A DNA stretch of 64,000 nt, taken from Aricia agestis (Eukaryota; Arthropoda; Insecta; Lepidoptera; Lycaenidae). Made by a program: the position numbers and the translations under genes. Below, one piece after another: positions 22,001 to 32,089 of this stretch (position 1 is its first letter; every line of letters starts with the position of its first letter). The notes under the pieces are model-generated. The model saw only the letters and a list, made by a program, of their open reading frames with translations. It made no database searches and had not been told where the DNA came from. Location of the stretch: assembly GCF_905147365.1 (NCBI RefSeq), contig NC_056420.1:3358001-3422000 (forward strand), given 5' to 3'.

Positions 22001-23381
22001 CGTCCTAACGAAAAATTTAGATTGGATAAATATTGAACAGAGACGCGACCACCAATTGCGACCCATCATAGACAAATTGCATAATGGTGAAGAAGTCCCT
22101 GGGTATCACCTCGAAGACAATGTTCTCAAATTTGAGAAGCAGGACACAATTTTGGGCTCACAAAAGCTCATTGTTGTACCAAAATCTTTCCAGTGGAGTC
22201 TTATCAATACTTTCCATGCAGCTCTGAAGCATCCTGGCTGGGAGAAGACGCTCCATAAAATAAAAGGTACCTACTATTTTGATAAAATGAGCACAATTGT
22301 CCGTGATTTTGTTGACAACTGCATCATATGTAGAACTTCAAAACAGACATCTGGAGCAACTCAAGTACAATTGCATCCCATTGCCAAGCCAGTGGTTCCA
22401 TTTGAAGTAATACACATGGACATCACAGGTAAATTAGGAGGTTCAAATGAGCATGAATATGTTGTAGTCACAATTGATGCCTTTACTAAATATGTACTAC
22501 TACGTCACACCAATAATAAAAGTCATCATAGCACTCTGGCAGCCTTGAAACAAGTTGTCCACCTTTTCGGAGCTCCAAGACAAATAATTGTAGACGGTGG
22601 TCGTGAATTTCTAGGAGAATTTAAAAGTTACTGCGATATGTTCAATATAGAAATACACTCTATAGCACCGGGGGTTAGCAGAGCTAATGGGCAAGTAGAA
22701 CGGGTAATGGCAACCCTTAAAAATGGCCTCATTATGATTAAAAATTATGAAACACCAAATTGGCATACAGCCTTGGAAAGCCTTCAACTAGCCCTCAACT
22801 GCACTGTTCATAGAACTACAGGTATAGCTCCACTTACACTTCTAACTAGACGTCAAAACTGTGTCCCACCAGAATTACTGACCTTGGTAAACCTAGATGA
22901 TGCAATCATCAATATTGAAGCCCTGGAACAACACGTGCAACAGAAGATGATGCAAGTGTCTGCTAAAGATAAAGCGAGGTTCGATAAAGGACGAGCTAAA
23001 ATTCAAAGGTTTCAAAGGGGTGACTTTGTTTTAATAAAAAACAACCCACGTAATCAAACTGCTCTTGATCTGAAATTTAGCGTTCCATACGAAGTTCACA
23101 GGGTACTCGAAAATGATCGCTATCTTGTGAAAAAGGTAGTAGGACATCATGGGCGCCCTCGCAAGGTCGCCCATGACCAGCTTCGACGCGCTCCACTACC
23201 CGGAGGCACCAATCAGGCAACCGTGTCGCCCTTCGACGATCAGCAAGCGGGGCCTTCTGGTTCGCTCCCAGACGATCAGCAACATGGTCCTTCTGGTTCG
23301 CCTCCAGAGCATCAGCAAGCGGGTTCTGTGTCTCCTCTAGACGATCATCAAGCAAGACCCGAGGTCAACGACGAAAACTGA
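19065..23381 (+). CDS. gag-pol: Gypsy gag-pol polyprotein (single frame)
   Basis: An uninterrupted 1,438-codon frame. The first ATG is at 19065, but the ATG at 19143 (residue 27) is the likelier start if the leader intron is spliced. In order: a Gag/retrotransposon domain (about 95-260), two zinc knuckles (C-x2-C-x4-H-x4-C near 290 and 338), an aspartic protease (DSGAD, about 389), a reverse transcriptase with YIDD (about 708), RNase H (TDASS, about 857), and an integrase with an HHCC zinc domain (about 1050-1090) and DDE residues (D in MDITG near 1118, D in VDGG near 1177, E in GQVERV near 1211). The C-terminus has a GPY/F-like module and then a low-complexity tail of Q/P/S/G repeats (23220-23370). 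All catalytic motifs look intact, so it may be active. There is no frameshift between gag and pol. The Gypsy clade is not assigned. Confidence 0.95.
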   Translation: MSFLCFSFYVSGTPDILFILRNFGIAMEAENRTETEPSELPCTIPGPDSADVDADHGPNACVNMAASQQLQCGNVPPEFYLHMMTMMQNMSERLTKQREKVKITDVFLPSYDPDGNVGVREWCDHITSAKNNYELSDYDIRMKVTSLLKGRAKMWADNWLVTTSTWDELRQNIITTFEPESRYSKDVLRFREHEYDHTKDIAEFLSRSWILWRRVTKDKLNDNDAVEAVIGTISDERLRIELMNARATSVPELISVASSIRTSKRPNHANVNQPLAKRFKYSLDNRNISNCNFCKKPGHFSRDCRGKNNSTILDKQPVPNNPSSSGISLQKPNTSKICSFCSKAGHTFDTCYRREKQITSNVNSVVINKPKLNTMRMRVGDIVIDAVFDSGADCSVMCESIADRLPGKRVQVVNYLRGIGPFPVVSTNKLTTICVINDINVEIDFYILSDYEMTSDVLIGANLLNSTGLSVIVTENSASLCFQPRVMHIQSSTGLFDNINHDLVNELEINQLLTLLNKYSSIFTRGFPQSRVNTGKLEIRLKNPNKFVERRPYRLSPVEREKVKEIVKELIDNDIVQESKSPYSSPIILVKKKNGDDRMCVDYRELNSNTVRDHYPLPLIADQIDQLTGGQYYTSLDMASGFHQIPIADESIEKTAFVTPDGLFEYKTMPFGLCNAPAVYQRCINRALGPLLNPGSADKVHNDSVAQVYIDDVISKCRDFSSGLVYLEKIFIALRESGFSVNIDKCLFFKRSIEYLGNVIENGQVRPSPKKVEALLKAPVPTNVKQIRQFNGLAGYFRRFIPDFARTMVPLYQLTKQGAEWQWNHVHEEARQKIIHHLTSAPVLTIFQEGKPIELFTDASSLGFGAILVQIINGRQHVIAYFSMRTTDIESRYHSYELETLAVVRAIKHFRHFLYGRQFKVITDCNALKASKHKKDLLPRIHRWWSYLQNFEFDIEYRKGERMQHADYLSRNPDPLTVSVLTKNLDWINIEQRRDHQLRPIIDKLHNGEEVPGYHLEDNVLKFEKQDTILGSQKLIVVPKSFQWSLINTFHAALKHPGWEKTLHKIKGTYYFDKMSTIVRDFVDNCIICRTSKQTSGATQVQLHPIAKPVVPFEVIHMDITGKLGGSNEHEYVVVTIDAFTKYVLLRHTNNKSHHSTLAALKQVVHLFGAPRQIIVDGGREFLGEFKSYCDMFNIEIHSIAPGVSRANGQVERVMATLKNGLIMIKNYETPNWHTALESLQLALNCTVHRTTGIAPLTLLTRRQNCVPPELLTLVNLDDAIINIEALEQHVQQKMMQVSAKDKARFDKGRAKIQRFQRGDFVLIKNNPRNQTALDLKFSVPYEVHRVLENDRYLVKKVVGHHGRPRKVAHDQLRRAPLPGGTNQATVSPFDDQQAGPSGSLPDDQQHGPSGSPPEHQQAGSVSPLDDHQARPEVNDEN
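23220..23370 (+). repeat. Short tandem repeats encoding the Q/P/S/G-rich pol tail
   Basis: A unit of about 45 nt (cgatcagcaa ... ccttctggttcgc) is repeated three to four times, giving DDQQxGPSGS-type peptide repeats at the end of the polyprotein. It follows the integrase C-terminal module, so it is likely a variable tail. Confidence 0.75.
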
Positions 23382-23873
23382 ATATTAACGGTGAGCAACT
23401 TCTATGTTGATACTTAAAAAGCATTAAAATTGTTTTAAAACTTCTAAAATATGCTAAGACAAAAGATGCTATTGGCGTGTGGAGCCGACCAATAAGCCAT
23501 TGATGATATTCCATCCTGAAAGAAGTAAATGTCCCCTGTGTACCACGGCGTACGAGACCGCCTAGAGCACAGCATCGACCTATCTCTGTATCCTTTAGAG
23601 CCCCTGTTTTAAACAGCATCGATGTTTCACCCACCTATCCATTTTCCTATTAAAAAAAAAAAAAAGAAAAAAAAAAACATGAGAATAAAATCGAAAATAT
23701 TAAGAACGAATCTTCTGTAGTCACGTGGAGTGAACAGTTGATGCAACAAATAATAACTTAAGAATCATAAAGGCTAGTGTGTACTGTGGAAGTACCTGGT
23801 CCTCACATTTTATATTTCTCTATTACAGAAGGCAGAAGCGATGCAGAGCACGCATCGCATGTCAGTATGGCCG
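23382..23873 (+). other. Gypsy 3' untranslated region, no env
   Basis: 492 bp between the pol stop and the 3' LTR. No env-like frame. It contains an A-rich tract (23652-23679), a donor-like cgGTGAGC right after the stop (about 23391) and an acceptor-like tctctattacAG (23829). No clear polypurine tract abuts the LTR; the A/G-rich run near 23652 is the nearest candidate. Confidence 0.5.
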
Positions 23874-24705
23874 TGTCGCCGCGGAGGTTCCTGTCTGATT
23901 GGGACTCTTTATTTTATGTTTAGAAAAATTATTATAATGTGATTATAATCATGAATTATTGTTAAAAATGTGTAATACGTCGTTATTACAACGATTGATA
24001 TGCGTTTTATGATTTATTGTAAGCCCGGAAGATATTTTAACTTCCGTGGTATTTATTAAAATTATTATTTAATGTTAATTTCATAGTTGGCCAATATAGG
24101 ATTATTCTAATGTAATTAAAACTAGTTTTCCATGCCAATCAAACTTTTAAATAATTTCTTTAAACATTCTCACTAAAATTACGACGTATTTTGGTTGTGA
24201 ATTAATTACTTCCGGTTTTATTTACTTCGTAATAATTTAATGTGAATTTTGGTAAATTACAAAATAAATAAGCTAATTAATTTTAACGTTATTTACTAAT
24301 TTTACAATTATTTAATGTTTCGATAACATGATTTTCAAGAGTGACGTAATTACTTGTGGTAGGGCAAACAAGTAGGGATGATGCTTATAAAAAGACGTGT
24401 TCTGAGCTTGGAGCTCATTCTACTGTGAATTTGCGGTGAATAAACATTGTAAGTACAATCCATGTCAGTTTAAATAAATGAAAATGATTTTATCACTTTG
24501 TTTTCTTTTTAATGTTAAGTTCTAATTTCTTTTGCTCTTTAAGTTTTAGTATTTTTAATGATTTGAAATTGTTTTGTTGTTTATAAATGAAATCTATTGC
24601 TTTTAGTGAGAAATCAATAGCTTTGATGAAATTAAACATTCAGAACTCATAATAAGTGAATTAATTATTATTATTATTTTTGTAACGCCCTCTCTGATTT
24701 TCGAT
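23874..24705 (+). repeat. 3' LTR of the Gypsy element
   Basis: 832 bp, collinear with the 5' LTR at a constant offset of 5,661 and identical by eye. Followed by the target duplication ATATA. Confidence 0.93.
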
Positions 24706-25052
24706 ATATACAAATGTTGCCAAAGAGAGATAATAAAGAAAATTTTGCTAGATATCAGCTGAACAGCCTTATGTATACTGCTGTAAATAATAATTGCATA
24801 ATTTTGAATGCCTCACATAAGGAATGTCAGGTTATAGATATCAATAATTTAGATTTTAAGGTATCCACAATGAAAAAAGATAAGTTCTGCTTATCTAATT
24901 TTTATAAACGACGTATAGCCAAGTTGCTATTTAACTTTTTATATATAAACCCAGCTAAGTTCTTGGCTACCCCGACTACTGCTTTTATTGAGCAGAATAT
25001 TAGTCATAGTGTTAACGATTTGGAATATGTTCCAAATATTTATTTAAATTAG
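24706..25052 (+). pseudogene. LINE ORF1 C-terminal end
   Basis: The frame that enters the Gypsy element at 18212 continues here through the ATG at 24714 to the stop at 25050-25052. It ends AFIEQNIS...LEYVPN, matching the ORF1 end of the first copy (AFIEHSTF...LEYVPN). The C-terminal piece is undamaged; the break is the Gypsy insertion. Confidence 0.8.
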
Positions 25053-25193
25053 ATAATAAGACAATGGAGGAAATCTCTTGCACAAATTAATTAAGTTCAA
25101 GTCTAAATGTTGAAAATCCTACCAATAACTTGATAGACTCAATTAAACTGAGGAAAAATAAATGTAATTTGATTAATCTGGTGCATCAGAATT

Positions 25194-27841
25194 TACAAGG
25201 TAGGTAAAGAACTTGAAATTGAGTTATGTTTAAAGGAATTTAACATTGATATTATGTGTATATCTGAACATTGGTTCAGATCAAATGAACTCATTTTCAA
25301 TTTCAATGATCACCAGATAGCAAGTTCGTTCAGTAGAGAAAATGCCATTAGAGGAGGCTCTCTCATTTTAATCAGAAACAATTTGAAGTTTAAGGAATGT
25401 AAGGATATCGTGAGTCTCTCTACTGAACGAATAATAGAAGTGGCGTGCATAGAGCTGAGCCATCTAATCGTTGTGGGCGTATACAGGCCTCCATCAGGGT
25501 TATACGATTCTTTTGAAGTAACAATGGAACAAATTTTGTCAAAAGTATGTGCATCTAACAAATATGTGGTGATTTTAACATTAATTTATTAGATTTAACC
25601 TCCACTACTGTTAGATTCACATCTTTATTTCAATCGTATAACCTTCACAGTTTGTTTCAGGAACCTACAAGGGTCTGTGAGACTACAGCCACTTGTATTG
25701 ACAACATAATATTTACTAATCTTATTCCTGATAAAAAATAAATAATTAATAAGCTAAGTTCTGATCACTGTGGACAAATAGCTTCTTTTAATATGAAATG
25801 TGACAGTGACGTGAAGAAAAATCTTGTGTTTATTCCTGTGACCACAAAACGTATTGAGCAATTTAGAAGTAAATTAAATTCAAATATCCATTTATTGGAT
25901 AGGTCACATAGCTCTGATGAAGCTTTTAATAAATTATTTAAGGTGATAAGAACTCAATTTAATTCAATATTTACTTCTAAAATGGTTAGAAACAGTAATA
26001 AAAAAACTAAATTTATTAATTGGGCAACAAAAGGAATAAAAATAAGTAGGAAAAGATTATATGACTTATATGATGAAAGGCGTATTAACAATAGTGAAGT
26101 ATTTAAAGCATATGTTAAAATTTAGTTTGTTATTAATTTTAGCAATATTCCGCGAAAACAACTTAAATGAGTGAGTGTACGCATAGGCATGCGTACAGCA
26201 CCTCCCTCCTCCCACACTGCCTATGCGTACACTCGCATGCAAGAACTTCTTGCATCCTCAGGATGTGGACTCTACGAACAACGTCCGTTAAGTCGGAAGC
26301 ACCGGAGCATCCTCAGGATGTGGACTCTACGAACAACGTCCGTTAAGTCGGAAGCTTAACGGACGTTGTTCGTAGAGTCCACATCCTGAGGATGCTCCGG
26401 TGTTGGGGCGAAACGCGCGTCGAGGTTTTCAACCTGCATGGTGGTGAGCGGCCTTGCACGGATTTGCCAACATTATTGCTTGTGTGGTGGTGGTGTTTGC
26501 AAGTTCTTGCATGCGAGTGTACGCATAGGCACTCTAAAAATAAAATCAAAAGAACATGGCTGGTGAGACTGGAGATGTCACCTGTCGTAGCTCTGATTTT
26601 GAACTATACTTTGAAAATAAAAAGATTACTAATGATCAAGAAGTTGCGACGGTCTTTGAAAAGTTTTTTGCTGACATTCCGGTCTCAACCACAAAAAAAT
26701 TAAATTCTTCGCCTGAAGCTGCCGAAAAGCTACTCAGAGACAATGTAAAGGAATGTGATGTCAATTTTAAGTTTAGAAAAATTAACCCCAGAGATATTAT
26801 TGATACCTTTAAATTGTTGAGTATTAAAAATACTGCTGATCTCTGGGGCATGTCCACAAAAATTATTAGATCAATAATTGACATCGTAGCTCCTCATTTA
26901 GCAATGATTTTCAATGACTGTATAAAAAAATGGTGTTTTCCTGACTTAATGAAGCATAGCAACATTGTTCCTTTATTCAAAGCCGGAACTAAATCGGATC
27001 CCACGAATTTCAGGCCTACATCAATTCTACCGACCTTTAGTAAAATATTTGAAAAAATTATTTTAAAACAATTACTAGTACATTTTAATTCAAATAATTT
27101 ACTACATGATAATCAATACGGATTTACTAAGGGTCGATCCACAACGGATGCTGGTATAGGACCCTTTGAGTAGTATTAAATGATGAGAAGATGAATTTAG
27201 TAGACAACACTGTATTCTTAGGTATTACACTTGATAGTAAATTACAGTGGGGTCCTCACATTGTTAATCTTGCAGGTAGGCTCAGTTCTGCAGCATATGC
27301 AGTCAGAAAAATTAGGGAAATTTCTGACGAAGACACGGCACGATTAGTATATTTTAGTTATTTTCATAGTAGGATGTCGTATGGAATCCTTTTATGGGGA
27401 AACGCTGCCGACATATTAATACAATATTTGTGCTGCAGAAGCGAGCCATACGTTCTATTTATAAAATGTCTGCTTTAGAATCTCTGAGAGATAAATTTAA
27501 AGAAATTGGTATTCTAACTGTTGCTTCTCAATACATTTTGGATAATGTAATATATGTTAGAAAAAATATAAGTAATTATAGTTATTATAGTAATTATAGT
27601 TAAAAGTGACATTCACTCTAGGAATACTAGAAATAAGCACAAGCTAGATATGCCGGTGATCAGACTTAGTAAAGTCAGTAAATCTTTTAAAGGTCAATGT
27701 ATACGCCTTTACAACAAAATCCCAGAAAACGTTCAAAATCTTTCCATTAATAAATTTAAAAAAGTAGTTAAAGAACGTTTGTGTGCCAAAGCCTATTATA
27801 AGGTCAATGATTTCATAAACGATGGCACACCTTGGAAGTAG
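25194..27841 (+). pseudogene. LINE ORF2 relic, endonuclease to RT, catalytic core deleted
   Basis: Fragments in shifted frames: the endonuclease (25254-25570: ISEHWFRS, GVYRPPSG, then a small deletion and frameshift before GDFNIN), a stop at 25738, the linker (25793-26125), an insertion of about 360 bp (26168-26531), RT fingers (26556-27160: NFRPTS, GRSTTDAG), then an abrupt jump to the thumb (27191: LGITLDSKLQWGPH). The palm with motif A and the YxDD box is missing. The C-terminal part continues with a frameshift to NDGTPWK at 27841. It cannot encode a working RT. Confidence 0.85.
26168..26531. mobile_element. Complex foldback insertion inside the LINE relic
   Basis: cctatgcgtacactcgcatg (from 26220) is inverted at 26501-26529. 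Inside, the segment gcatcctcaggatgtggact...ttaagtcggaagc occurs twice directly (about 26250 and 26308) and then once inverted (26354-26395), making a strong hairpin. The LINE coding sequence resumes right after it. No coding role. Confidence 0.75.
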
Positions 27842-28341
27842 GATGGCTTCTTGCAAGGCTACTTCTTCATTATTATAGGACTTACAATTATGTATGTGGA
27901 TATTGTATATAATATTTCGTTACAAAATTGTAAACTTTATTTTAAAAGATTAATTTTTTTCTCACTTTTTTCGGTAAAAAAGTGGGCCCCGTGCGAGTTT
28001 CTTACGCCGGTTCTTCTCGCCGGGTTAGTTCCCGAACCGGTGGTAGGCATCATGTAGGACATTCTGAAAACATTTATTTTAAATTTATTCAGAAATAAAA
28101 CAATTTTGATTTGATTTGATTTGATTTTAATCATAATATTATGATAGCACTTACAATGGCAATCGCAATGGCTTAGTACCTAATAAGTAATATTATTAAT
28201 ATTGTTTATACACGTATATTAGTTTTTTAATAATCATAATAATAAATCATTTATTTCAGACTAAGTCCATACGGTAATTAGTTCTTTTTTGTGCGGTGTC
28301 CAAACATTTACAGAATGAATTTTAATCTATGATATTCTATT

Positions 28342-28410
28342 ATGCTCGGGCCACACTGACGAGAAATGCCGTTAATTATCGCGATAATGCTAAAACTTGT
28401 GGCCCGAGCA
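28342..28410. mobile_element. Very short TIR element, about 69 bp
   Basis: atgctcgggccaca is inverted as tgtggcccgagcat; the middle holds a second small hairpin (ttatcgcgataa). No gene. Confidence 0.55.
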
Positions 28411-28504
28411 TTATAAATAAAGGTAGATATCGCACTAACACGTACAGTTTGAAAGCGACGAGGTGTCACGTTAGAATATCATTGTGTCACGTTTTTGACT
28501 TATA

Positions 28505-28582
28505 ATGCCAAGCTGCATTTTTAGGAAATGCAAAAATTATAGTTATAAGGTAAAAAAGGATGAAAAAGTTACGTACCACAAG
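28505..28582 (+). pseudogene. Orphan THAP-domain-like first exon
   Basis: The frame starts ATG at 28505, reading MPSCIFRKCKN and ending VTYHK, followed at once by a donor-like GTAAGTAC. The pattern M-P-x-C-x4-C-K-N ... H-K is the beginning of a THAP zinc finger (first two Cys ligands), and THAP genes often have an intron at this point. I found no following exon (W...R, C..HF, AVP) downstream in this window. It is either a stranded exon of a THAP gene or P-element-like transposase, or a chance match. Too short for certainty. Confidence 0.4.
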
Positions 28583-29470
28583 TAAGTACATGAAAACATC
28601 TAGTAATTAATTTTTATTTGGATATTTTCCAACATTATCGACAAATTATTTAATGCAAAAAATTAAACTAAAAAGGGATAGAAAATACGGACGAGAACTG
28701 CAGCGTGATAAGGACAGATAATCGTGTGACAGAATAATCGCGCATGCGTGCCGATGTGCAACTCAAAGTATATAGCATAGACTTAATATATACTATCGTA
28801 GTATATAGGAATCCTTTTCTATAACATTCGTAACTTATTATCTGCCGCATTCATTGTTGTAATTTATAGATATACCAGAGGTAGGTATTTATAATTATGT
28901 CGTAGTAGGAACAAATTCTGAGGACCGCTTTGTATGAGCATACGCCATCTTTAATAAAACATCATTGATTTTAATGACAATTTCTCACGAGTCTATCTAC
29001 ATAATATTTACTTTATCTAATCTATTTACTTTTACTGCCGTGATCTAACCGTGATTCTCACTATAGGTACTTCTTCAAAATTATATAAATCTAAAATATA
29101 AAATAAAAGGTATGAAACCTTATCCACAAGCATTTTTTTTTAAATTTACTTAATTTTACCATGCAAAATATATTTTACAATTTTTTTCTAAACAATAATA
29201 AAAATGTAATTAAAGCTTTTTATGTAATTATAATTTTATATTTAAAGCTTGCGGAAATAAGCAGAGTAACTTGAAAAAAATTCTGAAGTGTATTATGATT
29301 TAATGATCAATAAAATAATTAAAAATTGTATACGTACCGACCTAGAATTATTTTTTACATAAATATAGTGTACAGTTTATATTAAAAGTGTTTATTTACA
29401 TAATAGTTTAATTTTGTATTTTTATAGTACTTAAACCTTTATTATCAAGCATGAATAGTTAGAATTATAA
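28583..29470. other. AT-rich intergenic DNA, nothing recognised
   Basis: No supported gene or repeat boundary. Open frames are short and low complexity. Confidence 0.4.
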
Positions 29471-29471
29471 T

Positions 29472-29807
29472 TTTTTTTTTAATGAAATAAGGGAGCAAAC
29501 GAGCAAACGGGTCACCTGATGGAAAGCAACTTCCGTCGTCCATGGACACTCGCAGCATCAGAAGAGCTGCAGGTGCGTTGCCGGCCTTTTAAGAGGGAAT
29601 AGGATAATAGGGGAGTGTAGGGATGGGAAGGGAAGGGAATAGGGGAGGGTAAGGAAGGGAATGGGGTAGGGGATTGGGCCTCCGGTAAACTCACTCACTC
29701 AGCGAAACACAGCGCAAACGCTGTTTCACGCCGGTTTTCTGTGAGAACGTGGTATTTCTCCGGTCGAGCCGGTCCATTCGAGCCGAAGATGGCTCTCCCA
29801 CGTATAA
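29472..29807 (-). mobile_element. Lepidopteran SINE-like element 'S1', copy 1
   Basis: On the minus strand it runs from tacgtgggagagcc through gtgaaacagcg, a polypyrimidine block (ttccctaccc repeats) and gccggcaacgcac to catcaggtgacccgtttgct and an A-rich end (29472-29482). An inverted scrap of its start follows at 29818-29843. Other copies: 30218, 32090, 54381, 55250. Of a type abundant in moths; the family name is not asserted. Confidence 0.75.
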
Positions 29808-29851
29808 ATATATATATATATACGTGGGAGAGCTATGCTTCGGTATATATA

Positions 29852-30110
29852 CAGGATGTAACAAAAATAAGTGATAATACTTTAGGGTGTGTACGTGTTC
29901 CTTGTAGACATTTTACTGTGAAAGTAGCAGCTCTGAAAGACGAAATTTTTTTTTCACTTTTGTATGGGCAAGGGCCCGAGCGTCACGAGTTTCCCCATAC
30001 AAAAGTGAAAAAAATTTTTGGTCTTTCGGCGCCGCTACTTTCACATTGAACTCTCTGCAAGGAACACGTACACACCCTAAAGTATTATCACTTATTTTTG
30101 TTACACCCTG
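29852..30110. mobile_element. Palindromic MITE M1, copy 4 (TA-flanked, 259 bp)
   Basis: caggatgtaacaaaaataag to its inverse ending acaccctg, TA on both sides. Near-perfect palindrome. It lies between two S1 copies. Confidence 0.88.
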
Positions 30111-30217
30111 TATATTCATCAATTATTATGATGTTCTTACGTTATGTTAAAATTAGATTATATTCGAGTTGATGAATTAAAAAAATATTTAATGTCTAAA
30201 TTAATAAATCAGGCGCT

Positions 30218-30545
30218 TTTTTTTTATAAAATAAGGGGGCAAACGAGCAAACGGGTCACCTGATGGAAAACAACTTCCGTCGCCCATGGACACTCGCAGC
30301 ATCAGAAGAGCTGCATGTGCGTTGCCGGCCTTTTAAGAGGGAATAGGGTAATAGGGGATGGTAGGCAAGGGAAGGGAATAGGGGAGGGTAGGAAAGGGAA
30401 TAGGGTAGGGGATTGGGCCTCCGGTAAACTCACTCACTCGGCGAAACACAGCGCAAGCGCTGTTTCACGCCGGTTTTCTGTGAGAACGTGGTATTTCTCC
30501 GGTCGAGCCGGCCCATTCGTGCCGAAGCATGGCTCTACCACGTAT
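30218..30545 (-). mobile_element. SINE-like element S1, copy 2
   Basis: Same structure as copy 1, with poly-T at the left (30218-30226) marking the 3' A-tail on the minus strand. Contains a G-rich block at 30340-30415 on the plus strand. Confidence 0.78.
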
Positions 30546-30975
30546 TTGCTTTGCGGCCATTCTTTATTTTTGTGTTTGTGAAATTGTTTTAAAACCTCCA
30601 TCGTAATTCGTGGGTATCGCAGACACAATAGATTTTAAATTGTTTAAATGCGGCAGCCGGCTGCCGTTTGGCGATTGATGGGCTAAAAATATTTTTTGCA
30701 CGTGCGCAAAATACAAACGGATTGTTTTTAAGGAACGGCATACGAATTATTGTTTGCTATTTGTTATTAAGTTGTAAAGTCATCATGATTTTAAGGTCTT
30801 CCAAAGTCATTGTGACTTGCTATGTGTATTATTAATTTGATAACATACGACGATAATAATATAACAGCTGACGTAATTATAGTTATGTATAATGTTTTGT
30901 CTTTGTCTGCCAATAGCTACTCTGATTTTAACTATCTGAGAAATATTGTGACTGAAAACTAAATGAACGCACACA
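30546..30975. other. Intergenic DNA, no supported gene
   Basis: Contains a cggcagccggctgccg palindrome (30651-30666) but no recognisable element or gene. Confidence 0.4.
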
Positions 30976-30982
30976 ACTCCGT

Positions 30983-31346
30983 CACAATAGACAATATAAC
31001 TACCAGTAGTTCGACTGCAAAGAAACGGAAAGGTTTCAATATCTGTCAAATTCGTCGGGTTTCACTAGGATTATGAATGGATTGTGCCTCGCGCTGGCTG
31101 ATATAATTTATTTTTAAATATTTAAAATAAAGATTTCAAAATTGGATTCTGACAATTTTAATCGCATGTGCCAAAACACAAACAACAATACGACCAAAGA
31201 GGAACACGTCCATCGAATATGTCATATTTTAAAATTCGTAGATAACAAGTTAACAACCCTAGCGACGATTTTCGTCATAATACGTCAAATTAAAAAAAAT
31301 CAACATCAGTTCTAAGTCGGCATACTCTATAATTCTGTATACTCTG
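30983..31346. mobile_element. Short hAT-like element 'E', copy 1 (364 bp)
   Basis: Starts cacaatagaca and ends actctg. Flanked by a 7-bp duplication actccgt (30976-30982, 31347-31353). It interrupts a ccgcaactccgttgcgcc-family repeat, whose sequence continues on the far side. A second copy at 37683-38063 has its own 7-bp duplication. Confidence 0.75.
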
Positions 31347-32089
31347 ACTCCGTCGCGCCAAAATTCGTTTATCGCCCGGGTAGAGAGCAACTAACCCCAA
31401 AAATCAAACATCGTCCTTCTCTCTTCACACTCACGCCCGTCTTTCATATGCCAGGTGAAAAAGAACGACGCGGTTTCATTGCCAAATTAGTTTTTTCTCA
31501 ATAACTCAATAAATATACAACATTTTAAAAATCTGCTAGGTCGATCTCTCGATGATAGAATTTTATACAATGTGTTAAAATATTAACTTAGTTCAATGCA
31601 CGGCTATGGCAATAAATGAAAAATTCGTGAAAATTAGATGCATCTTTGTGATTTTTTTCTATCGAGAAAATTTTAAGATATCGTGTTTTTGCTCAGATCG
31701 AATTTTCGGAAATATAATGTAGTATCTAATTTTAGAAAATGAAACAATTCGGGGCTTAGTTTCAAGTATAAAAATGAATTATAAAATCGACACTTTAGGG
31801 TTAGTCCCCCCTTAATGGGATAAAACGTTTCCTATGTCCCGACTCCCGGGACTGAAAGCATCTCCTTGCTATATTTAAGCAAAATCGGTTCAGCTGTTTG
31901 GGTTGAAAATGTAACAGACAGACAGACACACTTTCCCGTTCTAAGATTAATTTTTAAGTTTTTAGTTTCCTGAAAATTGATGAAGCTAATATTGATTACA
32001 TCGCGGTCACTCACTTATCAGTAACATTTTCATTTTATTGTTTTCTCCTTCAAGTGCAGGTTTCTGGGCTTGAAGTTGAAAACATGCTT
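31347..32089. repeat. Dispersed-repeat sequence, continuation of the ccgcaactccg family
   Basis: From ctccgtcgcgccaaaattcg through agcatctccttgct (31857) to cagacagacagacacactttc near 31930: the ends of the dispersed repeat with a divergent middle. No gene. Confidence 0.5.

Larger units (their letters stand above)
18213..24705 (+). mobile_element. Full-length Ty3/Gypsy LTR retrotransposon, 6,493 bp
   Basis: Two 832-bp LTRs (18213-19044 and 23874-24705) are collinear and I see no difference between them, which implies a recent insertion. A 5-bp target duplication ATATA lies at 18208-18212 and 24706-24710. One gag-pol frame fills the interior. No env-like frame follows pol. The element interrupts the ORF1 of a LINE; the LINE frame is continuous across the empty site. 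The LTR ends read TGT...GAT rather than the usual TG...CA. Confidence 0.95.
24706..28126 (+). mobile_element. CR1-group LINE, second copy (3' piece, degraded)
   Basis: Continues the LINE broken at 18212: the ORF1 end, a damaged ORF2, a 3' UTR with the hairpin cgccggttcttctcgccggg and ccgaaccggtgg, and a 3' end of ttgat/tttgat repeats (28106-28126). CR1/L2-group LINEs end in short tandem repeats rather than poly(A). Related 3' ends are at 36064-36440 and 53090-53245. Confidence 0.85.

Noticed and set aside
23382..23873. env gene downstream of pol
   Set aside because: No frame longer than about 90 codons, no signal peptide or transmembrane segment; the minus-strand frame at 23365-23634 is not credible.
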